Positions 51,162 to 60,974 of a DNA stretch of 64,000 bases are shown in pieces. The stretch spans positions 62,001 through 126,000 of the forward strand of contig JADJAB010000004.1 of assembly GCA_016704435.1 (NCBI GenBank). The letters run 5' to 3'. How positions within the stretch are numbered: position 1 is the first letter of the stretch; each line of letters starts with the position of its first letter. Both the position numbers and the translations under genes were made by a program. The notes under the pieces were generated by a model. The model made no database searches. It was not told where the DNA came from and saw only the letters and a program-made list of their open reading frames with translations. The stretch is from Rhodobacter sp. Lineage in GTDB: Bacteria; Pseudomonadota; Alphaproteobacteria; Rhodobacterales; Rhodobacteraceae.

Positions 51162-52580
51162 ATGAGTATTCTGATCGTCGATGACGAGAAAGACATCCGC
51201 GAACTGATCGGGGATATCCTGAAGGACGAGGGCTATCCCATTCGTCTGGCAGGAGATTCCGACGGTTGCATGGACGAGATCAACGCCGATCCGCCCGATC
51301 TGATGATCCTGGACATCTGGCTGAAGGACAGCCGGATGGACGGCATCGACATCCTCAAGACCGTCAAGCGCGACAACCCCGACATTCCGATCATCATCAT
51401 CTCGGGCCACGGCAACATCGAGATCGCGGTCGCGGCGATCAAGCAGGGCGCCTATGACTTCATCGAAAAGCCGTTCAACATCGACCAGTTGATGGTGGTG
51501 GTGTCGCGCGCGATGGAGACCAGCCGACTGCGGCGCGAAAACATCGACCTGCGCCGCAAGGACGTGACGACCAGCGAGATGATCGGATCGAGTCCGGCCT
51601 ACAAGGCGCTGAAATCGCAGCTGGAAAAGGTAACGAAGTCGAACGGCAGGGTGATGCTGACCGGTGCCCCCGGGTCCGGCAAGGAACTGGCGGCGCGGTT
51701 CATCCACACCAACTCCAACCGCGCGGTGGCGCCTTTCGTCAGCGTCTCAAGCGCCACGGTCGAACCCGACCGCATGGAAGAGGTGCTGTTCGGCCGCGAA
51801 ACGGCCGAGCGCGGGGTGGAAAAGGGCCTGCTGGAGCAGGCGCATGGCGGCGTGGTCTATTTCGACGAAGTCGGCGACATGCCCCTGGGCACGCAGTCGA
51901 AAATCCTGCGGGTGCTGACCGAGCAGCAGTTCACCCGTGTCGGCGGGTCCGACAAGGTGCGTGTCGACCTGCGGGTGATCTCGTCCACCACCCGCGACCT
52001 GCCGTCAGAGATTCGCGCCGGGCGGTTCCGGCAGGAGCTGTTCGACCGGCTGAACGTGGTGCCGATCGTGGTGCCGCCGCTGGCCGACCGGCGCGAGGAC
52101 ATTCCCGAACTGACGCGCTATTTCGTCGAATGGTTCCACCGCTCGCAGGGGCTGCCGGCGCGACCGCTGTCGGGCGAGGCCGAGGCGATGCTGCAGACGA
52201 TGCCCTGGCCCGGCAACATCCGCCAGCTGCGCAACGTGATCGAGCGGGTGCTGATCCTGGGAGAAGGCGGCGGCCCGATCGAGGCGCGCGAGATTCCGGG
52301 GCTGGAGCCGACAAGCCAGGGCGGCGGCGGTGGCGGCGACGGCATGGTGCTGGGCGGCGCGGTGGCGACGCTGCCCCTGCGCGAGGCGCGCGAGATGTTC
52401 GAGCGCGAATACCTGCTGACCCAGATCAACCGCTTTGGCGGCAACATCAGCCGCACCGCGAATTTCGTCGGCATGGAGCGTTCCGCGCTGCACCGCAAGC
52501 TGAAGTCACTGGGGGTGGTGACCGGTTCGAAGAACGGTGGCCGGGGTGCGCATTTCGAGGATGAAGAGGAAGAGGTCTGA
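51162..52580 (+). CDS. ntrX: Response regulator NtrX
   Basis: A 472-residue regulator starting at ATG 51162 with GGAGGG upstream. Receiver Asp51 in LMILDIWLKD, Lys103 in IEKPFN. AAA+ domain has Walker A GAPGSGKE (168-175) and Walker B VVYFDEVGDM; the GAFTGA loop is replaced by LFGRETAERGVEKGLLEQA, as in other alphaproteobacterial NtrX proteins. Fis-type HTH near the end: GGNISRTANFVGMERSALHR. A Gly-rich linker (about 418-425) precedes it. Co-transcribed with ntrY. Confidence 0.95.
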   Translation: MSILIVDDEKDIRELIGDILKDEGYPIRLAGDSDGCMDEINADPPDLMILDIWLKDSRMDGIDILKTVKRDNPDIPIIIISGHGNIEIAVAAIKQGAYDFIEKPFNIDQLMVVVSRAMETSRLRRENIDLRRKDVTTSEMIGSSPAYKALKSQLEKVTKSNGRVMLTGAPGSGKELAARFIHTNSNRAVAPFVSVSSATVEPDRMEEVLFGRETAERGVEKGLLEQAHGGVVYFDEVGDMPLGTQSKILRVLTEQQFTRVGGSDKVRVDLRVISSTTRDLPSEIRAGRFRQELFDRLNVVPIVVPPLADRREDIPELTRYFVEWFHRSQGLPARPLSGEAEAMLQTMPWPGNIRQLRNVIERVLILGEGGGPIEAREIPGLEPTSQGGGGGGDGMVLGGAVATLPLREAREMFEREYLLTQINRFGGNISRTANFVGMERSALHRKLKSLGVVTGSKNGGRGAHFEDEEEEV

Positions 52581-52694
52581 TCCCGGCTTCCTCTGCCCAG
52601 GAATTGACCCCCGGCGCGGCAAGTGCGAAAGAGGGCGCGCAGGGCGCAGGCCCGCCCGGCTCGGCTGTGCCAGGCCGCGCCCGGCCCGACCGCG

Positions 52695-54057
52695 ATGGAG
52701 TAGCGGCCAGTCATCTGCGGCGCAGGTCATGGGCTGGCAGATCGTCGGGCGGGAGAACGACCGCGTCGACGTGAACGCCGATCTGGTGCGCCGCGCCACC
52801 GAGACGCTGGATGTGCAGGGCGTCGTCGGATTTGCCAGCCACCCCGAGGTTCTGGCCAGGGCCGGCGCGCGCGATGCCGACATGATCATCGCCGCCACGC
52901 ATTCCGACGAGGTGAACATGGTCTGCTGCCAGATCGCGCAGTCGGCCTTCAATGTCACCCGCAAGATCGCCCGGATCCGGGCGCAGGAATACCTCGATGC
53001 CGCCTATTCCGACCTCTTCCGCCGACCGACCGTCTGGCCATCGACGTGGTGATCAGCCCTGAACGCGAAGTGGCCGAGGCGGCGCTGCAGCGGCTGGCCG
53101 CGCCCGCGACCTTCGATACCGAGATGTTCATGGGCGGCCGCGCGCAACTGGGCGGGCATCCAGCTGCCCGGGGACTGCCCGGTGCTGAACACGCCCTGCG
53201 GCAGTTGAACGGGTGTTCCGCCCTGCAGGGCCATCGTGGTCGGCGTGCGGCGCGAGGGAAATCTCTTTGCCCCCGACCCCGGCGACCAGCTTCTGCCCGA
53301 GGATCAGATCTATGTCTTCACCAATACCGAGGACGTCAACCGCTGTCTGGAAATCTTCGGCAAGAAGAACCAGAAGCAGGAGCGGGTGGTGATCATCGGC
53401 GGCGGCAACGTCGGCCTTGGCGTGGCCCGCGCACTGGAAACCCGCACCGAACGTACCCGCGCCAAGATCATCGAGAAAAGCCGGCCCACCGCCGAACGCG
53501 CGGCCGACGCGCTGGAGCGCACCATCGTGCTTCATGGCGACGGCATGGACATGGACCTTCTGATGGAAGCCAGCGTCGATCGGGCGGATGCCGTGCTGGC
53601 AGTGACGGATGATGACAAGACCAACCTTCTGGTCGCGGTGCGCGCCAAGCAGGCGGGCTGCCGGCTGGCCATCGCGCTGGTCAACGACCCGACGCTGGCG
53701 CCCCTGATCTCGGCCCTGGACATCGACGCCTACATCAACCCGCGCGCCACCACGGTCTCGTCGATCCTGCGCCATATCCGCCACGGCCGCGTGCGCGGGG
53801 TCTATTCGGTCGGCGATGCCGAGGCGGAACTGATCGAGGCGCAGGTGATGTCGACCTCGTCCATGGCGGGGCGTCTGGTGCGCGAGATCGAGTTTCCCGA
53901 GGGCGTGCTGGTCGGCGCGGTGATGAAGGGCGAGCGGGTGATGAAACCCACCGGCGACCTGCGCATCGAGGCGGGCGACGTGATCGCCATGTTCGCCATG
54001 CACCAGGATATGCCGGAGGTCGAGCGCCTGTTGCAGGTCTCGGTCGACTTCTTCTGA
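52695..54057 (+). pseudogene. trkA: Trk potassium uptake regulator TrkA, with a cluster of frame changes
   Basis: TrkA is the peripheral NAD-binding gate of Trk potassium channels, with two RCK domains. The second half (53236-54057) is perfectly readable: VVGVRREGNLFAPDPGDQLL, VVIIGGGNVGLGVARALETR (second Rossmann motif), AVLAVTDDDKTNLLVAVRAK and a normal C-terminus VERLLQVSVDFF. The first half can be followed only by switching frames several times: GWQIVGRENDRVDVNADLVR, TLDVQGVVGFASHPEVLARA, ARDADMIIAATHSDEVNMVC, then VVISPEREVAEAALQRLAAP and PGDCPVLNTP. At least four indels lie between 52695 and 53235, and the first Rossmann loop is garbled. It stands between intact ntrX and trkH, so poor sequence quality here is as likely as a true pseudogene. 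Confidence 0.82.
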
Positions 54058-54058
54058 G

Positions 54059-55576
54059 ATGCTGGCCCGGCTGGCCCGACTGCCACTGATCGTCGTCCTC
54101 CTGGGGGCGACGGCGGTGATGTGCTGGCTGCCGGCGCTGCACGCGCTGGTACTGCGCGATCATTCCGTGGCGCGGGCGTTCTTCTATTCCGGCGGCATCC
54201 TTCTGGTGCTGACGGTGATGCTGGCGCTGGCCACCGCCGCCTGGTCGCCGCGCAATGCCGCGCGCAGCCATCTGGCCACGCTGGCCGGCGCCTACGCGCT
54301 GTTGCCACTGGCGATGGCACTGCCCTTCGTGCAGGCGGTGCCCGACACCAGCCTGTCGAATGCCTGGTTCGAGATGCTGTCGTCCTTCACCACCACCGGC
54401 GCCACCGGCTACGAGGCCGCGCGGCTGCCGCCCTCGGTGCATCTGTGGCGCGCCAGCGTGGGCTGGTTCGGTGGCTTCTTCATCCTGCTTGCGGCCTTCG
54501 CGATCCTGGCGCCCCTGAACCTGGGCGGGGCCGAGGTGATCTCGGGCCGGGTGCCGGGCAGGGGGGCCATGGGGGCGACGCAGATCACCCGCATCGCGGA
54601 GCCGTCCGAACGGATCACCCGCTATGCGCTGACGATCTTTCCGGTCTACACCGGGCTGACGCTGGCGCTGTGGGTGGGCCTGCTGATCGCCGGCGAAGAC
54701 GGGCTGATCGCGCTGAGCCATGCGATGGGCACGCTGTCCACCTCGGGCATTTCAGCCGGGCGGGGGCTGGACTCGTCGAATGCGGGGATTGCGGGCGAGG
54801 CGCTGATCCTGCTGTTCCTCGTCTTCGCCGTCACCCGGCGCGCGCTTCCCTTCACCCGTCTGGCGGAACGCGGACCGGCGCTGTCGCGCGACCCCGAACT
54901 GCGCACCGCGGTTCTGTTGCTGGCCTTGCTGCCGGCGGTGCTGTTCCTGCGGCACTTCCTGTTCAACCTGTCGGTCGAGGGGATCGACGCCTTTTCCGGC
55001 GCGACCGGCACGCTTTGGGGCGCGGTCTTCACGGCCGGGTCGTTCCTGACCACCACCGGCTATGAAAGCGAGTACTGGGGTCAGGCACGGCTCTGGTCGG
55101 GGCTGGAGGCGCCGGGGATGATGCTTCTGGGCCTGGCCATCATTGGCGGCGGCGTGGCCACCACGGCGGGGGGGGTCAAGCTCTTGCGCGTCTATGCCCT
55201 GTTCCGCCACGGCGAGCGCGAGCTGGAGCGCATCGTGCACCCCAGCTCGATCGGCGGCAAGGGTGCCGAGGCCCGGCGGCTGCGGCGTCAGGGCGCCTAC
55301 ATGGCCTGGGTCTTCTTCATGCTGTTCGCCATGTCGATCGGTGTCACCGTCCTGATGCTGTCGATGGCGGGGCTGGCGTTCCAGCCGGCGCTGGTGCTGG
55401 CGATCTCGGCGCTGACGACGACAGGCCCGCTGGCCGAGGTGGCGCTGGCCGATCCCATCGGCTACGGCGGGCTGTCGGTGGCGGTCAAGGCCATCCTGGG
55501 GCTGGCGATGGTGGTCGGGCGGCTGGAAACCCTGGCACTGATCGCGCTTCTCGCGCCGGGTGGCTGGCGCAGGTGA
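54059..55576 (+). CDS. trkH: Trk-type potassium transporter membrane subunit
   Basis: A 505-residue protein with about ten to twelve helices and the four re-entrant P-loop repeats of TrkH, for example SSFTTTGATGYEA, GTLSTSGISAGRG, GSFLTTTGYES and SALTTTGPLAEVA; each holds the filter Gly after Thr-Thr or equivalent. TrkH forms the potassium pathway and TrkA gates it. ATG is one base after the trkA stop. The gap to hfq (196 bases) shows no recognised element. Confidence 0.94.
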   Translation: MLARLARLPLIVVLLGATAVMCWLPALHALVLRDHSVARAFFYSGGILLVLTVMLALATAAWSPRNAARSHLATLAGAYALLPLAMALPFVQAVPDTSLSNAWFEMLSSFTTTGATGYEAARLPPSVHLWRASVGWFGGFFILLAAFAILAPLNLGGAEVISGRVPGRGAMGATQITRIAEPSERITRYALTIFPVYTGLTLALWVGLLIAGEDGLIALSHAMGTLSTSGISAGRGLDSSNAGIAGEALILLFLVFAVTRRALPFTRLAERGPALSRDPELRTAVLLLALLPAVLFLRHFLFNLSVEGIDAFSGATGTLWGAVFTAGSFLTTTGYESEYWGQARLWSGLEAPGMMLLGLAIIGGGVATTAGGVKLLRVYALFRHGERELERIVHPSSIGGKGAEARRLRRQGAYMAWVFFMLFAMSIGVTVLMLSMAGLAFQPALVLAISALTTTGPLAEVALADPIGYGGLSVAVKAILGLAMVVGRLETLALIALLAPGGWRR

Positions 55577-55772
55577 CAGGGCCCCGGCGGGCGCTTTCGC
55601 GCGGCCGGAACGGGGTCTTTGTAACGGCCTGTTTTTGGGGCTGGAATCTCCGGCTTTCCCAGACCATACTGGTCGGGCTGCTCTCGCCACCGGGGGCGGA
55701 ACGGGACGGATTGAACGAGCGACACTCACAGACCCGCGAATGAAACGGGCTGCAACGCAAGGCAAAACAAGA

Positions 55773-56006
55773 ATGGCTGGCGACAAGCAAAACCTGCAGG
55801 ACGCGTTTCTGAACCACGTCCGCAAGGCGAAGGTTCCGGTTACGATCTTTCTGATCAACGGCGTCAAGCTGCAGGGTGTGATCACCTGGTTCGACAACTT
55901 TTGCGTGCTGTTGCGTCGCGACGGCCAGTCGCAACTGGTCTACAAGCACGCGATTTCCACCATCATGCCGGGCGCTCCGGTAAACCTGTACGAAGGCGAA
56001 GACTGA
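55773..56006 (+). CDS. hfq: RNA chaperone Hfq
   Basis: A 77-residue Hfq with Sm1 (NLQDAFLNHVRKAKVPVTIF, then LINGVKLQGVITWFDNFCVL) and Sm2 (LVYKHAISTIMPG), including the conserved QDAFLN and YKHA motifs. It forms hexamers that pair small RNAs with messengers. The acidic tail is very short, normal for alphaproteobacteria. Start at ATG 55773 (MAGDKQNLQD). Gene order hfq-hflX is conserved. Confidence 0.97.
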   Translation: MAGDKQNLQDAFLNHVRKAKVPVTIFLINGVKLQGVITWFDNFCVLLRRDGQSQLVYKHAISTIMPGAPVNLYEGED

Positions 56007-56074
56007 CCATCGGACCCGACAGCGACGAAGACGACCTTTCCCCTCCTGGCCAAGGCCAGGGGGAAAAATTCCAT

Positions 56075-57343
56075 GTGACCGAGGCGCTGCCGACGCGCGC
56101 CGTTGTCCTGCACCCCGACACCCGCGCCCGCCAGGCCCGCCGCCTGCCCGAACATGGCCTGGCCGAGGCGGTCAGCCTTGCCGCAGCCCTTCCTGGCCTG
56201 GACATCCGCTGGGCCGAGGTGGTGCGCCTGCCGCGGGTGCATCCGGGCATGCTGTTCGGCGCCGGCAAGGTGGCAGAGCTGAAAGCGCGACTGGCCGCCG
56301 ATGAGGTCGATCTGGTGCTGGTCGATGGCCCGGTTTCGCCGGTGCAGCAGCGCAATCTGGAAAGGAATGGGGCGTCAAGCTCCTCGACCGCACCAGCCTG
56401 ATCCTCGAAATCTTCGGCGACCGGGCCGCCACCCGCGAAGGCGTGCTGCAGGTCGAGCTGGCCGCCCTCAGCTACCAGCGCTCGCGCCTCGTTCGCGCCT
56501 GGACCCATCTGGAACGCCAGCGCGGCGGCTGCCGGCTTCCTCGGCGGCCCCGGCGAGACGCAGATCGAGGCCGACCGCCGCGCCATCGACGACCAGGTGA
56601 TCCGCCTCAAGCGTCAGCTGGACCGGGTGGTGAAAACCCGCGAACTGCACCGTGCCGCCCGCGCCAAGGTGCCGTTCCCGATCGTCGCGCTGGTCGGCTA
56701 TACCAACGCCGGAAAATCCACCCTGTTCAACCGGGTCACCGGTGCCGAAGTGCTGGCAAAAGACATGCTCTTCGCCACGCTCGACCCGACCATGCGGGCG
56801 GTCGTGCTGCCCACGGCGGCGAAGATCATCCTGTCCGATACCGTCGGCTTCATCTCCGACCTGCCGACACAACTGGTCGCCGCCTTCCGCGCCACGCTGG
56901 AAGAGGTGCTGTCGGCCGACCTGATCCTGCATGTCCGCGACATCTCTCACCCCGAGACCGCCGAGCAGGCCGCCGATGTCGCCGACATCCTGCAATCGCT
57001 GGGCGTCAGCGCCGATACCCCGCAGATCGAGGTCTGGAACAAGCTCGACCTCGTCGATGCCTCCGCGCGCGAAGCGCTGGCGGCGCAGGCGGCGCAGCGG
57101 TCGCAGGTCTTTCCCGTCTCGGCCCTGACCGGCGAGGGGATCGCGGCGCTGCTGGCCGCGGTCTCTGCGCTGCTGGACGAAGACCGCCACGAGGCCACGC
57201 TGACCCTGGCCTTCACCGAGGGCCGCCGCCGCGCCTGGCTGCACGACCACAATGTCGTTGCCGCAGAAGAAGAGACCCCCGACGGCTGGCGCATCGCGGT
57301 CCGCTGGACGGCGCGGCAGGAAGAGCGGTTCGCTAAAGTTTGA
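56075..57343 (+). CDS. hflX: GTPase HflX, two frameshifts
   Basis: HflX is a ribosome-splitting GTPase. Its N-terminal domain reads TRAVVLHPDTRARQARRLPE and LPRVHPGMLFGAGKVAELKA up to PVQQRNLE; at 56361-56366 one A is missing, after which KLLDRTSLILEIFGDRAATR and EGVLQVELAALSYQRSRLVR follow; at 56529-56534 one base is extra, after which GFLGGPGETQIEADRRAIDD, G1 ALVGYTNAGKSTLFN, G3 SDTVGFISDLP and G4 NKLD are intact to 57343. The repaired length is about 422 residues. I use the GTG at 56075 (VTEALPTRAV); no ATG exists nearby. Two opposite one-base changes in one gene point to sequence error. Confidence 0.92.
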
Positions 57344-57461
57344 AGGATCGGGCAGGGGCCGGATTAACCCCCCCGTAAACCGCGCTGACCAAGACTTCGA
57401 AGCCTGGCGGCCCGGTCGATCCGTGGCGGTCTGACCCGATTCCTGCTTCGAAAGGCTTGAC

Positions 57462-58034
57462 ATGACTCGCATCCTTCCCGCTCTGCCGCTTGCCGCGCTG
57501 CTGCTTGCCACACCCGCGCTTGCCGATGAATTCACCCCTGCGCTGGAGGCCTATCTTGCCTCCGATATCGCGACCTGGGCCGCCGACCCGGTTCTGCTGG
57601 AGGCGATCCGCAGCCAGAACGCCGCGACCGCGGGCCATGATCAGGCCACGATCGACGCGCTTGACCTGCAATGGCGGGCCGAGGTGTCGACGGCCGGCTC
57701 GCCATTGATCGAAGGTGTCCTGCACTCTGGTGCGGCCGATTTCCTGCGCACCCGCGTGGCAGTGTCGGAGGGCAAGATCACCGAGGCGTTCGTGACCGAT
57801 GCCAAGGGCCTGAACGTTGCCGCCTCGGATCCGACATCGGACTACTGGCAGGGTGACGAGGACAAGTACCTGAAGGTCTTTCCGACCGTCGGCGGCCACC
57901 ACATCTCGGACGTGGAACTGGACGAATCGACGCAGCGCTACCAGGGCCAGATCTCGGTGACCGTGTCCGACCCGGCGACGGGCGAAGCGTTGGGGACCCT
58001 GACCGTGGGCGTCGATGCCGAATCGTTGATGTAG
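57462..58034 (+). CDS. Exported single Cache/PDC-like sensor domain protein
   Basis: A 190-residue protein with a clear signal peptide (LPALPLAALLLATPALA, cut near residue 21) and no membrane anchor. The mature part has the pattern of a Cache domain: a long N-terminal helix (TPALEAYLASDIATWAADPV), then strands with TEAFVTDAKGLNVAASDPTS and DYWQGDEDKYLKVF, and a final TLTVGVDAESLM. Such domains usually form the periplasmic part of chemoreceptors; here it is a free secreted protein 22 bases upstream of a chemoreceptor gene in the same operon. It likely binds a small ligand or cofactor and presents it to the receptor. Confidence 0.78.
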   Translation: MTRILPALPLAALLLATPALADEFTPALEAYLASDIATWAADPVLLEAIRSQNAATAGHDQATIDALDLQWRAEVSTAGSPLIEGVLHSGAADFLRTRVAVSEGKITEAFVTDAKGLNVAASDPTSDYWQGDEDKYLKVFPTVGGHHISDVELDESTQRYQGQISVTVSDPATGEALGTLTVGVDAESLM

Positions 58035-58056
58035 CCTGCGCGCCGGGAGAAAACCG

Positions 58057-59832
58057 ATGGTCACAACCAATTCCGAAAGGCTCCGGCTGCGACTGTCGGT
58101 GTTCATGCAGGCCGTGGCGATCACGGCGGTGACGACCGGCCTGTTGGCCGTGCTATTGTCGTGGCAGGGATCCAATCTTGCGCGCGACACCGCGCGCAAG
58201 GGCCTGCAGGACCTGGCCAGGGAGATGACCGAAGCTCTGGCCATTGGCACCGGGGCGGCGATCCGCTTTCGCAAGGCCGACGATATCCGCACCGAAATGG
58301 CGCTGACGATGGACCGATCGGGCGGGACGGCTGTTCACGCCCTGGCCTTCGACGCCGAAGGGACAGCGCTTGCGGTCTTGCCAGACGGCGCGGTTTCGCC
58401 CGCGCTGCAAGGCCTTGCCGCACGCGCGCTGTCCGGCGGGACGGCGGTGACGTCGGATGACGGGTTGACGCTGGTCAGCCTGTCCTTCGCCAAGGACGGC
58501 AGGCCGCAGGGCGGCATCGTGGTGCAATGGTCGGACGCGCAGATGCAGGCCGCGATCGCGGCCGAAACGCTGCGGCTGCGGTTGCAGGCCCTGGCGGTCT
58601 TCGTGGTTCTGGCGGTCGGTGCGGCGCTGGCCTTCCGGTCCCTGATCAGCACGCCGATCCGCCGGATCGACCGGGCGATGGACAAGGTCGCCGCGTCCGA
58701 TTTCGACCGCCGGATTCCGGAAACCCGGCGCGGCGACGAGATTGGCGCGCTGGCACGAAACCTTGACGAGATGCGCGCCAGGCTGGGCGATGCGGCTACC
58801 GCCGACGCTGAACGGCACAGCGCCCAGGAGGATCAGGCCCGCGTCGTCGACCGTCTGCGCGAAGCCCTGCGTCGGCTGGCCGAAGGTTGCATCGCCTGCC
58901 GGATCGACGAGACCTTTCCGCCCGAATACGAACCCCTGCGCGAAGATCTGAATACCATGGCCGAACGGCTGGCCGAAGCCCTGGGCGGTGTCGTGCAATC
59001 TGCGGCACGCATCCAGACCGGGGCCGACATGATCAGCCGCTCGTCCGACGAACTGTCGCGCCGGACCGAGAACCAGGCCGCCACGCTGGAGCAATCGGTC
59101 GCCGCGATCGAGGAGTTGACGCAATCGGTCCGCTCAGCCGCCGAAGATACCCGCAAGGTGGCCGACGGTATCGGTCGGACCCGCCAGGCAGCGGTGGAAA
59201 GCCAGCAGGTGGTGCAGAACGCCGTCGCTGCCATGGGCGAGATCCGCAAGAGCTCGGACCAGATCTCGCGCATCATCTCGGTCATCGACGACATCGCCTT
59301 CCAGACCAACCTGTTGGCGCTGAACGCCGGGGTCGAGGCCGCGCGCGCCGGAGAGGCCGGACGCGGCTTTTCGGTCGTCGCCTCGGAGGTGCGGGCACTG
59401 GCCCAGCGCACCTCTGAGTCGGCACGCGAAATCAAGGGCTTGATCCAGAGCAGCGCGGCCGAGGTACTGCGCGGCGTCGATCTGGTAGACCAGACCGGCG
59501 CGGCGCTGTCGCAGATCACCGAGGAAGTGGTGGACCTGTCGGGGCTGGCCGGCGTGATCGCCACCACGATCTCGAGCCAGTCCTCTGGTCTGGGCGAAAT
59601 CAGCCTGGGGATGAACCAGCTGGACCAGGTGACGCAGCAGAACGCCGGAATGGTGGATCAGGCCGCCAGCGCCCATCACGCGATCCGGCAAGAGGCCGAA
59701 CAGCTGTCGGCCATGGTCGCGCGGTTCCAGCTGGATCCTGCCATACCGCAGGAAACCCTGCCGACAGAGGGGGCCTTGCCGCCGGAAGAAGACGGTGACA
59801 GCTGGCCAAGGATGCAGGTCGCCGGTTTCTGA
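58057..59832 (+). CDS. Methyl-accepting chemotaxis protein
   Basis: A 591-residue chemoreceptor with two helices (about 15-37 and 168-190) around a periplasmic domain of about 130 residues, HAMP (about 190-245), and a signalling domain whose hairpin tip is DIAFQTNLLALNAGVEAARA, flanked by methylation helices. A short acidic C-terminal tail lacks a CheR-binding pentapeptide. It relays ligand state to CheA/CheW. The partner gene upstream codes for a free Cache-like domain, so the receptor may sense through it. No other chemotaxis genes are in the window. Confidence 0.92.
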   Translation: MVTTNSERLRLRLSVFMQAVAITAVTTGLLAVLLSWQGSNLARDTARKGLQDLAREMTEALAIGTGAAIRFRKADDIRTEMALTMDRSGGTAVHALAFDAEGTALAVLPDGAVSPALQGLAARALSGGTAVTSDDGLTLVSLSFAKDGRPQGGIVVQWSDAQMQAAIAAETLRLRLQALAVFVVLAVGAALAFRSLISTPIRRIDRAMDKVAASDFDRRIPETRRGDEIGALARNLDEMRARLGDAATADAERHSAQEDQARVVDRLREALRRLAEGCIACRIDETFPPEYEPLREDLNTMAERLAEALGGVVQSAARIQTGADMISRSSDELSRRTENQAATLEQSVAAIEELTQSVRSAAEDTRKVADGIGRTRQAAVESQQVVQNAVAAMGEIRKSSDQISRIISVIDDIAFQTNLLALNAGVEAARAGEAGRGFSVVASEVRALAQRTSESAREIKGLIQSSAAEVLRGVDLVDQTGAALSQITEEVVDLSGLAGVIATTISSQSSGLGEISLGMNQLDQVTQQNAGMVDQAASAHHAIRQEAEQLSAMVARFQLDPAIPQETLPTEGALPPEEDGDSWPRMQVAGF

Positions 59833-59925
59833 ACGCCCGCCACAGGCTGAATGCGCTTGCCTGAAAGGAGGAGAGGGCGAATAGTTCCGCACGCTGGGCT
59901 TTGTGGGACAAGGCGGAGGGCACCG

Positions 59926-60951
59926 ATGACCGTGCGGACCGGACGTGCATTGGCATGGGTCTTGCCCCCAGCCTTTGCGCGGGCCCTGGCAAGGTCGCTC
60001 GATCTGCGCAGTTGGCGGGGCGTTGCCTGCGCCGCCCTCTTCATGATCTTGCAGTGTGCCGCCGCGCAAGGCGAGACGATCGTGACCTTTCCCGGCACCG
60101 ACTGGTCGATTGTTCTGCCCGAGGGCTTTGCCCGGGTCGACACCTCGCCATCGGAATATCGCAACGCCACCGGCGCGCGGCTGGTGGCGCTGCAAATGCC
60201 AAGGGGTCCGCTGCCGGAAGACGACTCCGCGGCCGTCGGGCAAACCCGGACTGTCGACGGGTTGACCGCGACGATCGAGAGGTTCGACAATCTGACCCGG
60301 CCCGAGGCGCCCGGCGTCGGCATCGTGGCCTGGCTGGTCGATGAGCGGTCGCGCATGATCTCGGTGCAGCTGATGGGCGCGCGCAGCAATCTGATGGTGT
60401 TCCTGCTGGTTCCCGAAACGGCCGAGGCCACAACCCCGCTGGAGCCGATATACTTGGCAATGCAGGCCGCACAGGAGGTTCCCGAGGCGGCAGCAGAAGA
60501 CCCCCTGGCCAGCCTGCCTTTCACCTTGCCGGAAATGGGTGGGCTGCGGCTGTCCCAGGTTGTGCCGGGCACTGCCGCGATCCTGACCGACGGGCCGGAA
60601 TCCGATATGACGCTTTCTTCCACGCAACGGTTTGTCGTTGTCGTCGCACAGGCGGGTGCGACGAGGCAGGATCTTGACGCAAAGAATTCGGCATGGCCGC
60701 TGGCCTACAAGCTGCAGGATGAGGTGCCGGGCACCGAGATTCTGGACGCCCGCGCCGTCGATGGCCCGACCGGCCCGCAGATCTTTGTCCGCTACCGCCG
60801 GCCGCATGACCTGGGCGGCACCGTCCTGGGGGTGATGATGATGCGCATCGAGGCGGATCATGCGTTGATGATGACGGCGCAGGTCGCCGAGGGCGACAGC
60901 GCCGGCATAACGCTGGCGCAGACCATCTTCGACAGCGTGCGACTGCGCTAG
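59926..60951 (+). CDS. Exported protein of unknown function
   Basis: A 341-residue protein with a late hydrophobic segment (ACAALFMILQCAAAQG, about residues 34-49) that looks like a signal sequence after a long basic start; an internal start nearer that segment is possible. The mature part is rich in beta strands (TIVTFPGTDWSIVLPEGFAR, RLVALQMPRGPLPEDD) and is built of two similar halves: segments LPEGFARV..., and GLRLSQVVPGTAAILTDGPE, may be related repeats. I do not recognise a family. It is in the same direction as the chemoreceptor gene, 93 bases downstream. Confidence 0.65.
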   Translation: MTVRTGRALAWVLPPAFARALARSLDLRSWRGVACAALFMILQCAAAQGETIVTFPGTDWSIVLPEGFARVDTSPSEYRNATGARLVALQMPRGPLPEDDSAAVGQTRTVDGLTATIERFDNLTRPEAPGVGIVAWLVDERSRMISVQLMGARSNLMVFLLVPETAEATTPLEPIYLAMQAAQEVPEAAAEDPLASLPFTLPEMGGLRLSQVVPGTAAILTDGPESDMTLSSTQRFVVVVAQAGATRQDLDAKNSAWPLAYKLQDEVPGTEILDARAVDGPTGPQIFVRYRRPHDLGGTVLGVMMMRIEADHALMMTAQVAEGDSAGITLAQTIFDSVRLR

Positions 60952-60974
60952 CGGCACCGCTCATGGCGCCGTGA

